From Streptomyces sp. NBC_01198 (lineage in GTDB: Bacteria; Actinomycetota; Actinomycetes; Streptomycetales; Streptomycetaceae): a DNA stretch of 64,000 bases. The translations under genes and the position numbers were made by a program. The notes beneath the pieces were generated by a model. That model had not been told where the DNA came from, did no database searches, and worked only from the letters and a program-made list of their open reading frames with translations. The stretch is taken from the NCBI RefSeq assembly GCF_036010485.1, contig NZ_CP108568.1, forward strand, positions 5,666,501-5,730,500. The letters are read 5' to 3'. Below are positions 41,579 to 49,689 of the stretch, piece by piece. Positions within the stretch are counted from its first letter, which is position 1; each line of letters begins with the position of its first letter.

Positions 41579-43311
41579 GCCGCGGCCTCCTGCTCGGTCA
41601 GCTGGGACAACACGATCTCCCGGTAGGTCTCGTTGCCGGCCATCAGCTCGGCGTGCGTGCCGGTGCCGACGACCCGGCCCTCGTCCAGGACGACGATCCG
41701 GTCGGCCTCGCGGATGGTGGACACCCGCTGGGCCACGATCACCACCGTCGCCTGCGCGGTCTCCGCCGCCAGCGCGCGCCGCAGCGCCGCGTCCGTGGCG
41801 TAGTCCAGCGCGGAGAAGGAGTCGTCGAAGAGGTAGATCTCCGGGCGCCGCACCAGCGCCCGCGCGATGGCGAGCCGCTGCCGCTGCCCGCCGGAGACAT
41901 TGCTGCCGCCCTGCGCGATCGGGGCGTCCAGGCCACCCTCGAGCCGCTCCACGAAATCCCTGGCCTGCGCCACCTCCAGCGCGTGCCACAGCTCGTCGTC
42001 GGTCGCGTCCGGTTTGCCGTAGCGCAGGTTGGAGGCCACCGTGCCGGAGAAGAGATACGGCTTCTGCGGCACCAGCCCGACCGTTCTGGCCAGCAGCGCC
42101 GGGTCGAGCTCCGCCACGTCCTCGCCGTCGACCAGCACCCGGCCGCCGGTGGCGTCGTACAGCCGCGGGATCAGCCCGAGCAGGGTGGACTTGCCGCTGC
42201 CGGTGGAGCCGATCACCGCGGTGGTCTCACCCGGCCTGGCCATCAGGTCCACGCCCCGCAGCACCGCGGCCTCGGCGCCGGGGTAGGCGAAGTCGACGTT
42301 GAACAGCTCCAGCTCGCCGTGCCGGCGCAGGGTGGTGATCGGCGCCCTGGGCGGAACGACGCTGGAGGCGGTGTTCAGCACCTCCTCGATGCGCTCGGCG
42401 CACACCTCGGCGCGCGGCACCATCATGAACATGAAGGTGGCCATCATCACCGACATCAGGATCTGCATCAGATAGCTCAGGAAGGCGGTCAGCGCGCCGA
42501 TCTGCATGCCGCCGCTGTCGATCCGGTGGGCGCCGAACCACAGCACGGCCACGCTGGAGATGTTCACGATCGCCATCACGGTGGGGAACATCAGCGCCAG
42601 CAGCCGGCCGGTGGCCAGCGAGACCTCGGTGACCTCGTCGTTGGCCTTGCCGAAGCGCTGCTTCTCGTAGTCGTCCTTGACGAAGGCCCTGATCACCCGG
42701 ATACCGGTGATCTGCTCGCGCAGCACCCGGTTGACGGTGTCGACGCGCTTCTGCATGGTGCGGAACAGCGGGCGCAGCCGGCGGATGATCAGGCTGACGG
42801 CGACGGCGAGCACCGGCACCACGGCCAGCAGCAGCGACGACAGCGGCACGTCCTGGCCGAGCGCCATGACGATGCCGCCGAAGCACATGATCGGCGCCGA
42901 GACCATCATGGTGAACGTCATCAGCACCAGCATCTGGACCTGCTGGACGTCGTTGGTGGTCCGGGTGATCAGCGAGGGCGCGCCGAACTGACCGACCTCG
43001 CGCGCCGAGAAGCTCTGCACCCGGTCGAAGACCGACCGGCGTATGTCCCGGCCGACGGCCATGGCGGTGCGGGCGCCGTAATAGACGGCGCCGATCGCGC
43101 ACACCACCTGCACGACGGTGACGCCGATCATGGTGGCGCCCATGCCCAGGATGTAGCCGGAGTCACCCTTGACCACGCCGTTGTCGATGATGTCGGCGTT
43201 GAGGGTGGGCAGGAAGAGGGCCGCGATGGTCTGGACGAGCTGCAGCGCGACCAGCGCGCTGATGGGGCGCTTGTACGGTCCCAGGTGGGAGCGCAGGAGA
43301 CGGATCAGCAC
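41575..43311 (-). CDS. ABC exporter half-transporter with degenerate ATP site
   Basis: 578 residues. Six-helix membrane domain (about 15-300) with FDRVQSFSAREVGQFGAPSL, then nucleotide-binding domain: Walker A GSTGSGKST (about 368), signature NVSGGQRQR (canonical), Walker B LFDDSFSALD (Asp in place of the catalytic Glu), VAQRVST (Gln in place of the switch His). The GTG at 43311, with GAGG 8 nt upstream, is preferred to one at 43344 because the helix-1 region begins at LIRLLRSHLGPY. First gene of the operon. Confidence 0.93.
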   Translation of the reverse strand: MLIRLLRSHLGPYKRPISALVALQLVQTIAALFLPTLNADIIDNGVVKGDSGYILGMGATMIGVTVVQVVCAIGAVYYGARTAMAVGRDIRRSVFDRVQSFSAREVGQFGAPSLITRTTNDVQQVQMLVLMTFTMMVSAPIMCFGGIVMALGQDVPLSSLLLAVVPVLAVAVSLIIRRLRPLFRTMQKRVDTVNRVLREQITGIRVIRAFVKDDYEKQRFGKANDEVTEVSLATGRLLALMFPTVMAIVNISSVAVLWFGAHRIDSGGMQIGALTAFLSYLMQILMSVMMATFMFMMVPRAEVCAERIEEVLNTASSVVPPRAPITTLRRHGELELFNVDFAYPGAEAAVLRGVDLMARPGETTAVIGSTGSGKSTLLGLIPRLYDATGGRVLVDGEDVAELDPALLARTVGLVPQKPYLFSGTVASNLRYGKPDATDDELWHALEVAQARDFVERLEGGLDAPIAQGGSNVSGGQRQRLAIARALVRRPEIYLFDDSFSALDYATDAALRRALAAETAQATVVIVAQRVSTIREADRIVVLDEGRVVGTGTHAELMAGNETYREIVLSQLTEQEAAA

Positions 43312-43569
43312 ACTGACTACCTCGGGGTCGGTCGGCTCGGGCACGGCGGAGCGGTCGTACGGCGGTAGGGGACGCTAAGGACAGAACCCTTTTTAACCGC
43401 TAGGACGCAGGCGCACCGCCCGGGGTTGATCCGTCCGGCCCGGTACGTCGGCCTGTACGTCCGGCGCCATGTCCAGCGGCATGTCCAGCGGCACCGCCCG
43501 GGCGCCGGGCCGGCGCGGCCCCCCGTCGGCGGGCAACACTATCCTCAGGCATCGCCGTGCCGCACGTGA

Positions 43570-45087
43570 TTAAAGCGAGGCAAAAGCTCCCGGGTGGGTC
43601 TGCTCGCGTACCGCGGTGTACTGCTGGCGCACCGCCGAGCCGACCGCCGTACCGCCCCCGCCGTTGCCCGTGCCGTCGGGGCCGCCCGGCCCGCCGCCGT
43701 GCTCCGCGCCCTCGGCCGGCGCGCCGTCAGCCGGGTCGAGCAGCAGGGCTCCCGGCCGCGACCAGTGCGGGGGCTCGCTCTGCGACTGGGAGCCGAGCAC
43801 CGCGCCCAGCGACCAGGCGGCCTGCCGGGCCGCACCGATCGCCGCGTACTCCGCCGGCGGCGGCACCACGACCAGGGTGCCGAACAGCGCGGGGGCCAGC
43901 GCCTGCACCGCGGGCAGTTCGGCCGCGGCGCCGAGCAGGAAGACCCGGTGCACCTCGACGCCCTTGATGCGCAGCACGTCCAGCGCGTCGGCGAGGCCGC
44001 ACAGCATGCCCTCGAAGGCCGCCCGCGCCAGGTGCTCCCGCTTCATCGAGTCCCGCCGCAGCCCGGACAGGGTGCCCGCGGTGTGCGGCAGGTCCGGGGT
44101 CCGCTCGCCCTCCAGATACGGCAGCAGCACCAGCCCGTACGCCCCCGGCGTCGACTGCAGCGCCAGCTCGGAGAGCCCCGCCAGGTCGGTGCCCAGCAGC
44201 TCGGCGGTGGCGCGCAGGGTGCGTACGGCGTTGCGCACCTGCACCACCGGCAGGTGGCGGCCGGTCGCGTCGGCGAAGGCGGTGACCGTGGCCGTCGGGT
44301 CCTTCAGCGCCTCGTGGTGCACCGCGAAGACGGTGCCGGCCGCGCCGAGCGAGACCACCGCGTCGCCCGGGCCGAGCCCGAGGCCCAGGGCGGCGGCCAT
44401 GTTGTCGCCGGTGCCGGCCGAGATGAGCAGGCCCTCGGGCGTCTGGCCCGCGGGCTCGGCGGGGGCCAGCACGTCGGGCAGCGCCACCTGGTGGCCCAGG
44501 GCCAGCTCGATCAGGTCCTCGCGGTAGTCGCCGGTGGCCGCCGACCAGTAGCCGGTGCCGGACGCGTCGCCGCGGTCGGTGGTGCGGCGGGTCGGCTGGC
44601 CGAGCAGCTGCCACACCAGCCAGTCGTGCGGGAGCAGCACCTCCGCGATGCGCTTGGCCGCGGCCGGCTCGTGCTGCGCCAGCCAGCGCAGCTTCGCCAC
44701 CGGATACGCCGCCTGCGGCTGGGCGCCCACCGCCTCCGCCCAGCCGGCCGGCCCGCCCAGCTCCTGCGTCAGGTCCGCGGCCTGCACCTGCGCCCGCTTG
44801 TCCCCGCGCAGCAGCGCCGGGCGTACGGTCACACCGCCCGCGTCCAGCGCGAGCAGCCCGTGCTGCTGCCCGGAGATCCCGATCGCCTGCACACCTTCGA
44901 GCACCCCGCCCTTCGCCGCCTCGCCCAGCGACAGCAGCCATTCCTGCGGGTCGATCTCGGTCGGCTTCTCGCCGTCCGGCACCTCGTGGGGTGCGTACCC
45001 CTGCCGCAGGACCTCACCGGTGTCGGAATCGCATACGACGACGGTGGTACCCGCGGTGGAGCTGTCTATACCGGCCACTTTGCCCAT
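43570..45087 (-). CDS. xylB: Xylulokinase
   Basis: Phosphorylates D-xylulose to xylulose 5-phosphate. 505 residues, FGGY kinase fold: AGIDSSTAGTTVVVCDSDTG (phosphate loop), AIGISGQQHGLLALD (family signature), PHDWLVWQLLGQPTRRTTDR, GTGDNMAAALGLGLGPGDAV and FLLGAAAELPAVQALAPALF (adenosine). A Gly/Pro-rich insertion (about 465-485) precedes the C-terminus. No xylose isomerase or transporter is adjacent, so its regulator and partners lie elsewhere. Confidence 0.92.
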   Translation of the reverse strand: MGKVAGIDSSTAGTTVVVCDSDTGEVLRQGYAPHEVPDGEKPTEIDPQEWLLSLGEAAKGGVLEGVQAIGISGQQHGLLALDAGGVTVRPALLRGDKRAQVQAADLTQELGGPAGWAEAVGAQPQAAYPVAKLRWLAQHEPAAAKRIAEVLLPHDWLVWQLLGQPTRRTTDRGDASGTGYWSAATGDYREDLIELALGHQVALPDVLAPAEPAGQTPEGLLISAGTGDNMAAALGLGLGPGDAVVSLGAAGTVFAVHHEALKDPTATVTAFADATGRHLPVVQVRNAVRTLRATAELLGTDLAGLSELALQSTPGAYGLVLLPYLEGERTPDLPHTAGTLSGLRRDSMKREHLARAAFEGMLCGLADALDVLRIKGVEVHRVFLLGAAAELPAVQALAPALFGTLVVVPPPAEYAAIGAARQAAWSLGAVLGSQSQSEPPHWSRPGALLLDPADGAPAEGAEHGGGPGGPDGTGNGGGGTAVGSAVRQQYTAVREQTHPGAFASL

Positions 45088-45168
45088 ACGGCCGATGATG
45101 CCGTACCCGGCACCCGCCGCGCCTCACGGTTCGGCGTCAGCTGCGGCAGGTGTTCGAGCCGCCCGCGC

Positions 45169-45465
45169 TCAGGTGTTGGACGTACCCCACTCGTCGTCAG
45201 GCCCGTTGCCGTTGCGCATCGACCGCACCTTCTCGGCCAGCGCGTCCGGCAGGCGCGGTCCGACCTTCGCCGACACGGTGTCGGCGGCCTTCACCGCCGC
45301 GGTCCTGCTCTGCTGCGCGGCGCTCTCCGCGGCGTTGCGCACCGCGGGGTTCTTCGCGAAGCGCTGTGCGGCGGCGAGCAGCTGGTCGTAGCGCTCCCGA
45401 CCCGCCCGTGCGCCGACCACGAAGCCGAACGCGGCTCCCACGATGAACGTCAGCTTGTAGCGCAT
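45169..45465 (-). CDS. YtxH-like small membrane-anchored protein
   Basis: 98 residues. An N-terminal hydrophobic helix (about 5-20: LTFIVGAAFGFVVGARAG) followed by RERYDQLLAAAQRFAKNP and a long amphipathic helix, the make-up of YtxH-domain proteins. The ATG at 45465 has GGTGGAG upstream; the frame stays open a little further. Function unknown, often linked to stress. It directly follows the tRNA side of the region, transcribed away from it. Confidence 0.8.
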   Translation of the reverse strand: MRYKLTFIVGAAFGFVVGARAGRERYDQLLAAAQRFAKNPAVRNAAESAAQQSRTAAVKAADTVSAKVGPRLPDALAEKVRSMRNGNGPDDEWGTSNT

Positions 45466-45653
45466 GGCTCCACCCTTTCTCACCGGATCCCGTCGCACCG
45501 CGCGTCGCTCCGCGCCTACCCTCCGCACCCGGCTGACAACCCCGGGGCAAGCGGTTGGCGGAGCACCCCCCCACTTGCGCTAATGTATGTGTCGCACGGA
45601 GAGCGCGCCTTCCGGGACCACCCCGGCGGGTGCATTCGGTGCACGCAGAGCGA

Positions 45654-45726
45654 TCCCCTGTAGCTCAATTGGCAGAGCAGCCGGCTGTTAACCGGCAGGT
45701 TACTGGTTCGAGTCCAGTCGGGGGAG
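45654..45726 (+). tRNA. tRNA-Asn (GTT)
   Basis: 73 nt cloverleaf: acceptor TCCCCTG pairs with CGGGGGA (one T-G pair), anticodon stem GCCGG/CCGGC, loop CTGTTAA with anticodon GTT, T-arm ACTGG-TTCGAGT-CCAGT, discriminator G. No encoded CCA. The copy starting at 45732 is identical over the full 73 nt. Confidence 0.97.
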
Positions 45727-45731
45727 CTCGG

Positions 45732-45804
45732 TCCCCTGTAGCTCAATTGGCAGAGCAGCCGGCTGTTAACCGGCAGGTTACTGGTTCGAGTCCAGTCGGG
45801 GGAG
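45732..45804 (+). tRNA. tRNA-Asn (GTT), second identical copy
   Basis: Same 73-nt sequence as the copy at 45654, five bases downstream of it, and followed 9 nt later by a strong terminator, so both are probably processed from one precursor. Confidence 0.97.
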
Positions 45805-45813
45805 CGCCGGATC

Positions 45814-45836
45814 AGGGCCCCGTAGGGGTCCTTTTT
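45814..45836 (+). terminator. Rho-independent terminator of the tRNA-Asn pair
   Basis: GGGCCCC (45815-45821), loop GTA, GGGGTCC (45825-45831): seven stem pairs with one G-T, followed directly by TTTTT (45832-45836). Confidence 0.88.
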
Positions 45837-45959
45837 CATTCCTGCGGGAACCATCCGCCCGCCCGGCGAGTCCACCTGATGGCGCTTCTGTGACCCACGA
45901 GGGCGACAGATCGTATGAGCAGCTATGCTGCGGCAGACGGCGCGCACGCCACGCCGTAC

Positions 45960-46033
45960 GGGGCGGTAGCTCAGCCGGTTAGAGCAGCGGACTCATAATC
46001 CGCCGGTCGTGGGTTCGAGTCCCACCCGCCCCA
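45960..46033 (+). tRNA. CAU tRNA (Met or Ile2)
   Basis: 74 nt: acceptor GGGGCGG/CCGCCCC, anticodon stem GCGGA/TCCGC, loop CTCATAA with anticodon CAT, T-arm GTGGG/CCCAC, discriminator A, and an encoded CCA at 46034-46036. Whether it is elongator Met or lysidine-modified Ile depends on identity elements I cannot settle. The integrase gene on the minus strand ends inside it, so it is the attachment site of the integrated element. Confidence 0.9.
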
Positions 46034-46036
46034 CCA
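45979..46036. other. Probable attachment site (att) in the 3' half of the CAU tRNA gene
   Basis: The last 19 codons or so of the integrase are encoded by the tRNA gene itself, ending at TAA in the D-loop sequence (45979-45981). Integrases that recombine into tRNA 3' halves leave the tRNA intact, as here. I did not find a second copy of the tRNA 3' half in the window, so the other end is unknown. Confidence 0.6.
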
Positions 46037-47673
46037 TGGCCACTCACCGGCATATGCCGGTTGACCTGCGCACCCTTTGCGGTGGCGGGCTTGGCCAGGG
46101 GGAAGAGGCCTTCCTTCATGAAGGCTGGTGAGCCCGAGGTGAGCCCGGAGGTTCGCGAGATCGTCTTACCGGCGGCGCGTGGGACGAGCAGGGCGGCCTT
46201 CTCGGCCACCTCGCGGTCCAGCTCGGGCAGCAGGCTTGTGTATGTGTCGGAAGTCAGCTGGATCGAGGCGTGCCGAAGCGTCTCCTTGATCGTGTGCGTG
46301 TCCGCGCCGCTGGCGTGCATCAGGGTGGCAGCCAGATGCCGGAGATCCCGGAAGCTGATCGGTGGAAGACCGGCGGTCATGGCGATGCGCCGGAAGGCGT
46401 CGGACACCTTCTCTGGGTGGAGCCAGCCCCCGTCTTCGGTCGTGAAGGCATTGCCGGTCTCCTGCCAGCCCTCGCCCCATGCCTGGCGTTCCTGGGCCTG
46501 CCGGAGGCGGTGAGCGCGGAGAGCTGCCACGGTGAGACTGTCCAGGTGGATGGTCGCCGCGCTGCCGTCCGTCTTCGGTAGGGATTCGTAGGGCGTCCAG
46601 CCGTCCTGGACGATCGTCTTGGTCACGGTCAGCTCGCCGTGTTCCAGGTCGATGTCGGCCCAGTCCTGGCCGACGGCCTCGCCGCGCCGGAGACCGCGAA
46701 AGGCCACGAGGTGGAACAGCGCGTATAGCCTGTCGCCCTCGGCCTTGTCCAGGAAGCGGCCCAAAAGCTCCGGCGTCCACACCATGACCGGCGACGGCCT
46801 CTCGCCGGTGGCTTCCCAGCGCCGGACGCGCTCGGGCGTCCACAGCACTGCCTTAGGCCGTTTCCCTGAGGCCAGTTCGATTCCCCCTGCCGCGGGGTTG
46901 TAGCTGATGAGGCGTCGGGTGACCGCGAGGTTCAGCGCTGCGCGCAGGGTCGATCGGATGCGCTGGCGGGTGGCGGCGCCGGTGACGCGGCGGAAGGGTC
47001 TCATCTCGGCGAGCCTGGCTCGTTCGGCGGCCAGCCGGCGGCGTTCGGCGGTGTTGGGAGCGCCGGGCCTCCCCGGCTTGGAGCGTGCAGCTTGCTCCCG
47101 CCGTGCCATGTTCTCCGCGAGGACGACCTCGTTGTCGTCGACGATCATGTCGAACATCGCCTGGACGTGGCCGCTCGTCAGCTTGTCCAGACGGATGCGT
47201 CCCAGGCGCGGCTTGAGGTGCACCTCGATGTGGGAACGGTATCCGTTCGTCGTCGTGGTGCGGGTCTTCTTCGTGGCGAGCCAGATGTCCAGCCACTCGC
47301 CGACGGTCAGGTGCGTGGTGAGTGACTGGCCGGCGTGCAGTTTCCGGCGCGTGTCCTCCAGGCGCGGTAGTGGCGACTTCTCCTTGGACGTGACCTCCAG
47401 CAGCTCCGCGATCCTGAGCCGTCCCTCGTCGTCGTCGGCCTCGGGGATGGCGAGAAGGGCTCGTATCTTGTCGAGGTCGTCCTGAGCCGCCTTCGCGGAT
47501 TCGTAACCGCTTCGGCGGAAGGTCCGCCTGCTGCCGTCCTCCCGGGCGGGAAGCTCCTGTCGCACGGTCCAGGTGCCGTGACGGCGCTGCGAGAGCTTCG
47601 GGCATGACAAGCCGTACTGCTTGCCGGTCTCGGGGTCACGGCAGGCGCACCGCCGGAATGTCGAGCCTTTCAC
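45979..47673 (-). CDS. Site-specific tyrosine integrase
   Basis: 564 residues. Cys-containing arm-binding N-terminus (FRRCACRDPETGKQYGLSCP), core-binding domain (about 130-300) with a Lys/Arg-rich linker, and catalytic domain: Arg in FRGLRRGEAVGQDW (about 345), SFRDLRHLAATLM with the second Arg, LRHASIQLTSDTY with the nucleophilic Tyr. The usual first His of HxLR is Arg, as in many actinomycete integrases. The C-terminus (GGTRTHDRRIMSPLL) comes from the tRNA sequence. The GTG start has AAGGA 7 nt upstream. Related to integrases of AICE/pSAM2-type elements. Confidence 0.93.
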   Translation of the reverse strand: MKGSTFRRCACRDPETGKQYGLSCPKLSQRRHGTWTVRQELPAREDGSRRTFRRSGYESAKAAQDDLDKIRALLAIPEADDDEGRLRIAELLEVTSKEKSPLPRLEDTRRKLHAGQSLTTHLTVGEWLDIWLATKKTRTTTTNGYRSHIEVHLKPRLGRIRLDKLTSGHVQAMFDMIVDDNEVVLAENMARREQAARSKPGRPGAPNTAERRRLAAERARLAEMRPFRRVTGAATRQRIRSTLRAALNLAVTRRLISYNPAAGGIELASGKRPKAVLWTPERVRRWEATGERPSPVMVWTPELLGRFLDKAEGDRLYALFHLVAFRGLRRGEAVGQDWADIDLEHGELTVTKTIVQDGWTPYESLPKTDGSAATIHLDSLTVAALRAHRLRQAQERQAWGEGWQETGNAFTTEDGGWLHPEKVSDAFRRIAMTAGLPPISFRDLRHLAATLMHASGADTHTIKETLRHASIQLTSDTYTSLLPELDREVAEKAALLVPRAAGKTISRTSGLTSGSPAFMKEGLFPLAKPATAKGAQVNRHMPVSGHGGAGGTRTHDRRIMSPLL

Positions 47674-47728
47674 ATCTGTGTCCTTACTCGGTGAACTGCT
47701 TGTTCGCCGCCGTTGCTTCGTCGGCGGA

Positions 47729-48370
47729 TCAGACTTCCGCGTCGGGCTGGTCGACGAAGGCGAGGTCGTCAGGGAGTGTGGGGGGTACGAGGTTTCGCTC
47801 CCGCATCCGGTTACGGAAGGCGCGCAGATCCGCGCTGTCTTCGAAGGCGTGTTCCTCGTATCCGGCTGCGCGTTCTAGGAGGGCGGCTCTGCGGGCTCGG
47901 TCCAGGGTGGTACTGGCCTCGCGCCGACGCTCCTTGGCCAGAGTGCTGGAGGCGGTGGCAGCGGCCACGAGGTCGCCATGGTTGCGGAAGAGGTCGAGCA
48001 GGTCGCGGGCGGTGCCCTGGGGGGCTGGCTGGTTGGTGGGGGTTTCGCCGGTGAACCAGGCGAGGGCGTCCCAGGTGGAGACCTCTCGCCCCGGCAGGAC
48101 CTCGACGGACGCTTCGGTACCGAGAGGGAAGAGGAGGGCGACGGGCGGGACGCCGAGGACGTCGGCCAAGACGACGAGGTCGGCGATCGTGATGTTGGCC
48201 CGGCGCCCGACCTCCAGGTTCTTGATGGTCTGCTCTTTGATCTCGGGGTACCCGCGGTCGGTGCAGCCCTGGGCGAGGTCGCTCATGGTGAGGCCGGCGG
48301 CCTGCCGGGCCTCGCGCATCGCCTGGACCACGCGGGCGGTGAAGGTTGTCGGCCACTGCTCTGGTGTCAT
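47729..48370 (-). CDS. XRE family regulator of the integrated element
   Basis: 213 residues. N-terminal helix-turn-helix (about 15-80: VVQAMREARQAAGLTMSDLA, EQTIKNLEVGRRANITIADL), then a helical region (about 95-210) that may dimerise. Located 56 nt upstream of the integrase in the same direction and divergent from the excisionase; the control region 48372-48407 lies between them. It probably represses the element. Confidence 0.9.
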   Translation of the reverse strand: MTPEQWPTTFTARVVQAMREARQAAGLTMSDLAQGCTDRGYPEIKEQTIKNLEVGRRANITIADLVVLADVLGVPPVALLFPLGTEASVEVLPGREVSTWDALAWFTGETPTNQPAPQGTARDLLDLFRNHGDLVAAATASSTLAKERRREASTTLDRARRAALLERAAGYEEHAFEDSADLRAFRNRMRERNLVPPTLPDDLAFVDQPDAEV

Positions 48371-48371
48371 T

Positions 48372-48407
48372 GTTGCACTCTAGTATCGGTAAAAGTGCAT
48401 CTGCAAC
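48372..48407. promoter_or_regulatory. Operator region between repressor and excisionase
   Basis: A/T-rich stretch with nested inverted repeats: TGCACT (48374-48379) with AGTGCA (48394-48399), and GTTGCA (48372-48377) with TGCAAC (48402-48407). It lies in the 91-bp gap between the XRE gene and the excisionase, where a repressor would act on both promoters. Confidence 0.5.
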
Positions 48408-48461
48408 TCTGTGATACACCTTCTCCGTGCACAGGGCACTGCGAGCACCAGGAGGGTCATC

Positions 48462-48754
48462 GTGAAAGCACTCAACTCGCGCGGTGAGGTGCGAGGGTTG
48501 ACGGGCGAAGAGCTTCTCGGTCTGCCGGCGGCCATCGACCTGGACACTGCCAACCGGGCCCTCATGATCGGGCGGTCGACCGGCTACGCACTTGCCAGGC
48601 AGGGGCGCTACCCGGTCAGGGTGCTGCGTCTGGGGAACGCGTACCGAGTAGTGACGGCCGCCTGCTGCGGTTGCTCGGCCTGGAGCGGCAGCACCCGGAC
48701 GGTGGCAAAGGCAGGCCAGGCGAAGGGGTCGGCGAGACCACGCTGGTCGCCTAG
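48462..48754 (+). pseudogene. Excisionase-type HTH protein (xis), frameshifted
   Basis: The GTG at 48462 has AGGAGGG 5 nt upstream. Residues 1-65 read as an actinomycete excisionase (LTGEELLGLPAAIDLDTANR, MIGRSTGYALARQGRYPVRV, LGNAYRVVTA). The frame then leaves the family. Inserting one base at about 48663 (expected GCC GAC CTG CTG, present GCCGCCTGCTG) restores DLLRLLGLERQ and runs to TAG at 48752-48754, exactly at the IS left border. As given, the original frame runs on into the IS. Either a real single-base deletion or a sequencing error. Confidence 0.75.
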
Positions 48755-48798
48755 GGTCTGTTGTGAAAGTGGATCAAGATCGTAGATGATCAAAGCCC

Positions 48799-49674
48799 GT
48801 GGGACGTGGCGATCTGACGAACGGCCAGTGGGAGCGGCTGGAGCCGTTGCTGCCGGTAGGCAAGAAGCCAGGCCGCCCGTGGACCTGGACGCGCCGGCAG
48901 CTGATAGACGGCATACGGTGGCGGACCCGGACCGGGGCACCCTGGCGTGACCTGCCCGAGCGTTACGGGCCGTGGGACCGGGCCTACGACCTGTTCCGGC
49001 GCTGGCAGCGCGACGGCAGCTGGAAACGGATCTTCGAGCAGCTGCAGGCCGAGGCCGATGCGAAAGGCCTGATCACGTGGGACGTGAGCGTCGATTCGAC
49101 CATCGCCCGTGCCCACCAGCACGCCGCCGGGGCCCGTAAAAGGGGGGGATCTCCAGAAGGAGCCTCCCGGAGGCGTCGAACCGAGCCCGACGACCACGGC
49201 CTCGGCCGCTCGCGTGGCGGGCTGACCACGAAGCTGCATCTGGCGGTCGAGCAGGGACAGAAGCCGCTGTCCCTGCTCGTCACGGCCGGTCAGCGGCACG
49301 ACAGTCCCCAGTTCCAGCCGGTCCTCGACGCTATCCGGGTACTGCGGACCGGGCCCGGCCGGCCTCGCACGAAGCCGGACAGGGTTCGCGCAGACAGGGC
49401 GTACGGTTCTCGCGCGAACCGCGCCTACCTGCGCCGACGCGGCGTGAAGTGCACCATTCCGGAGAAGGCGGACCAGATCCGGAACCGCGAGAAGCTCGGC
49501 TCCCGAGGTGGCCGCCCGCCCAAGTTCGACAAGCACGACTACAAGCAGCGCCACGCGGTCGAGTGCGGGATCAATCGCCTCAAGCGCAACCGCGCAGTGG
49601 CCACGAGGTACGACAAGCTTGCGGTTCGCTACGAGTCCATCGTGCTGGTCGCCGCAATCGAAGAGTGGCTGTGA
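48799..49674 (+). CDS. IS5 family DDE transposase
   Basis: 291 residues, seemingly intact in one frame. N-terminal DUF4096 segment (LTNGQWERLEPLLPVGKKPG, GAPWRDLPERYGPWDRAYDL), catalytic Asp 1 in WDVSVDSTIARAHQHAAGAR, Asp 2 in RVRADRAYGSRANRAYLR, Glu in HAVECGINRLKRNRAVATRY. The start GTG lies 27 nt inside the left inverted repeat. Confidence 0.92.
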   Translation: MGRGDLTNGQWERLEPLLPVGKKPGRPWTWTRRQLIDGIRWRTRTGAPWRDLPERYGPWDRAYDLFRRWQRDGSWKRIFEQLQAEADAKGLITWDVSVDSTIARAHQHAAGARKRGGSPEGASRRRRTEPDDHGLGRSRGGLTTKLHLAVEQGQKPLSLLVTAGQRHDSPQFQPVLDAIRVLRTGPGRPRTKPDRVRADRAYGSRANRAYLRRRGVKCTIPEKADQIRNREKLGSRGGRPPKFDKHDYKQRHAVECGINRLKRNRAVATRYDKLAVRYESIVLVAAIEEWL

Positions 49675-49689
49675 GCAGTCGGCTGGAGC

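Noticed and set aside
45516..45947. Minus-strand frame with SPDWTRTSNLPVNSRLLCQLSY repeats (first 20: SPDWTRTSNLPVNSRLLCQL)
   Set aside because: It is only the reverse reading of the two tRNA-Asn genes, a well-known spurious protein.
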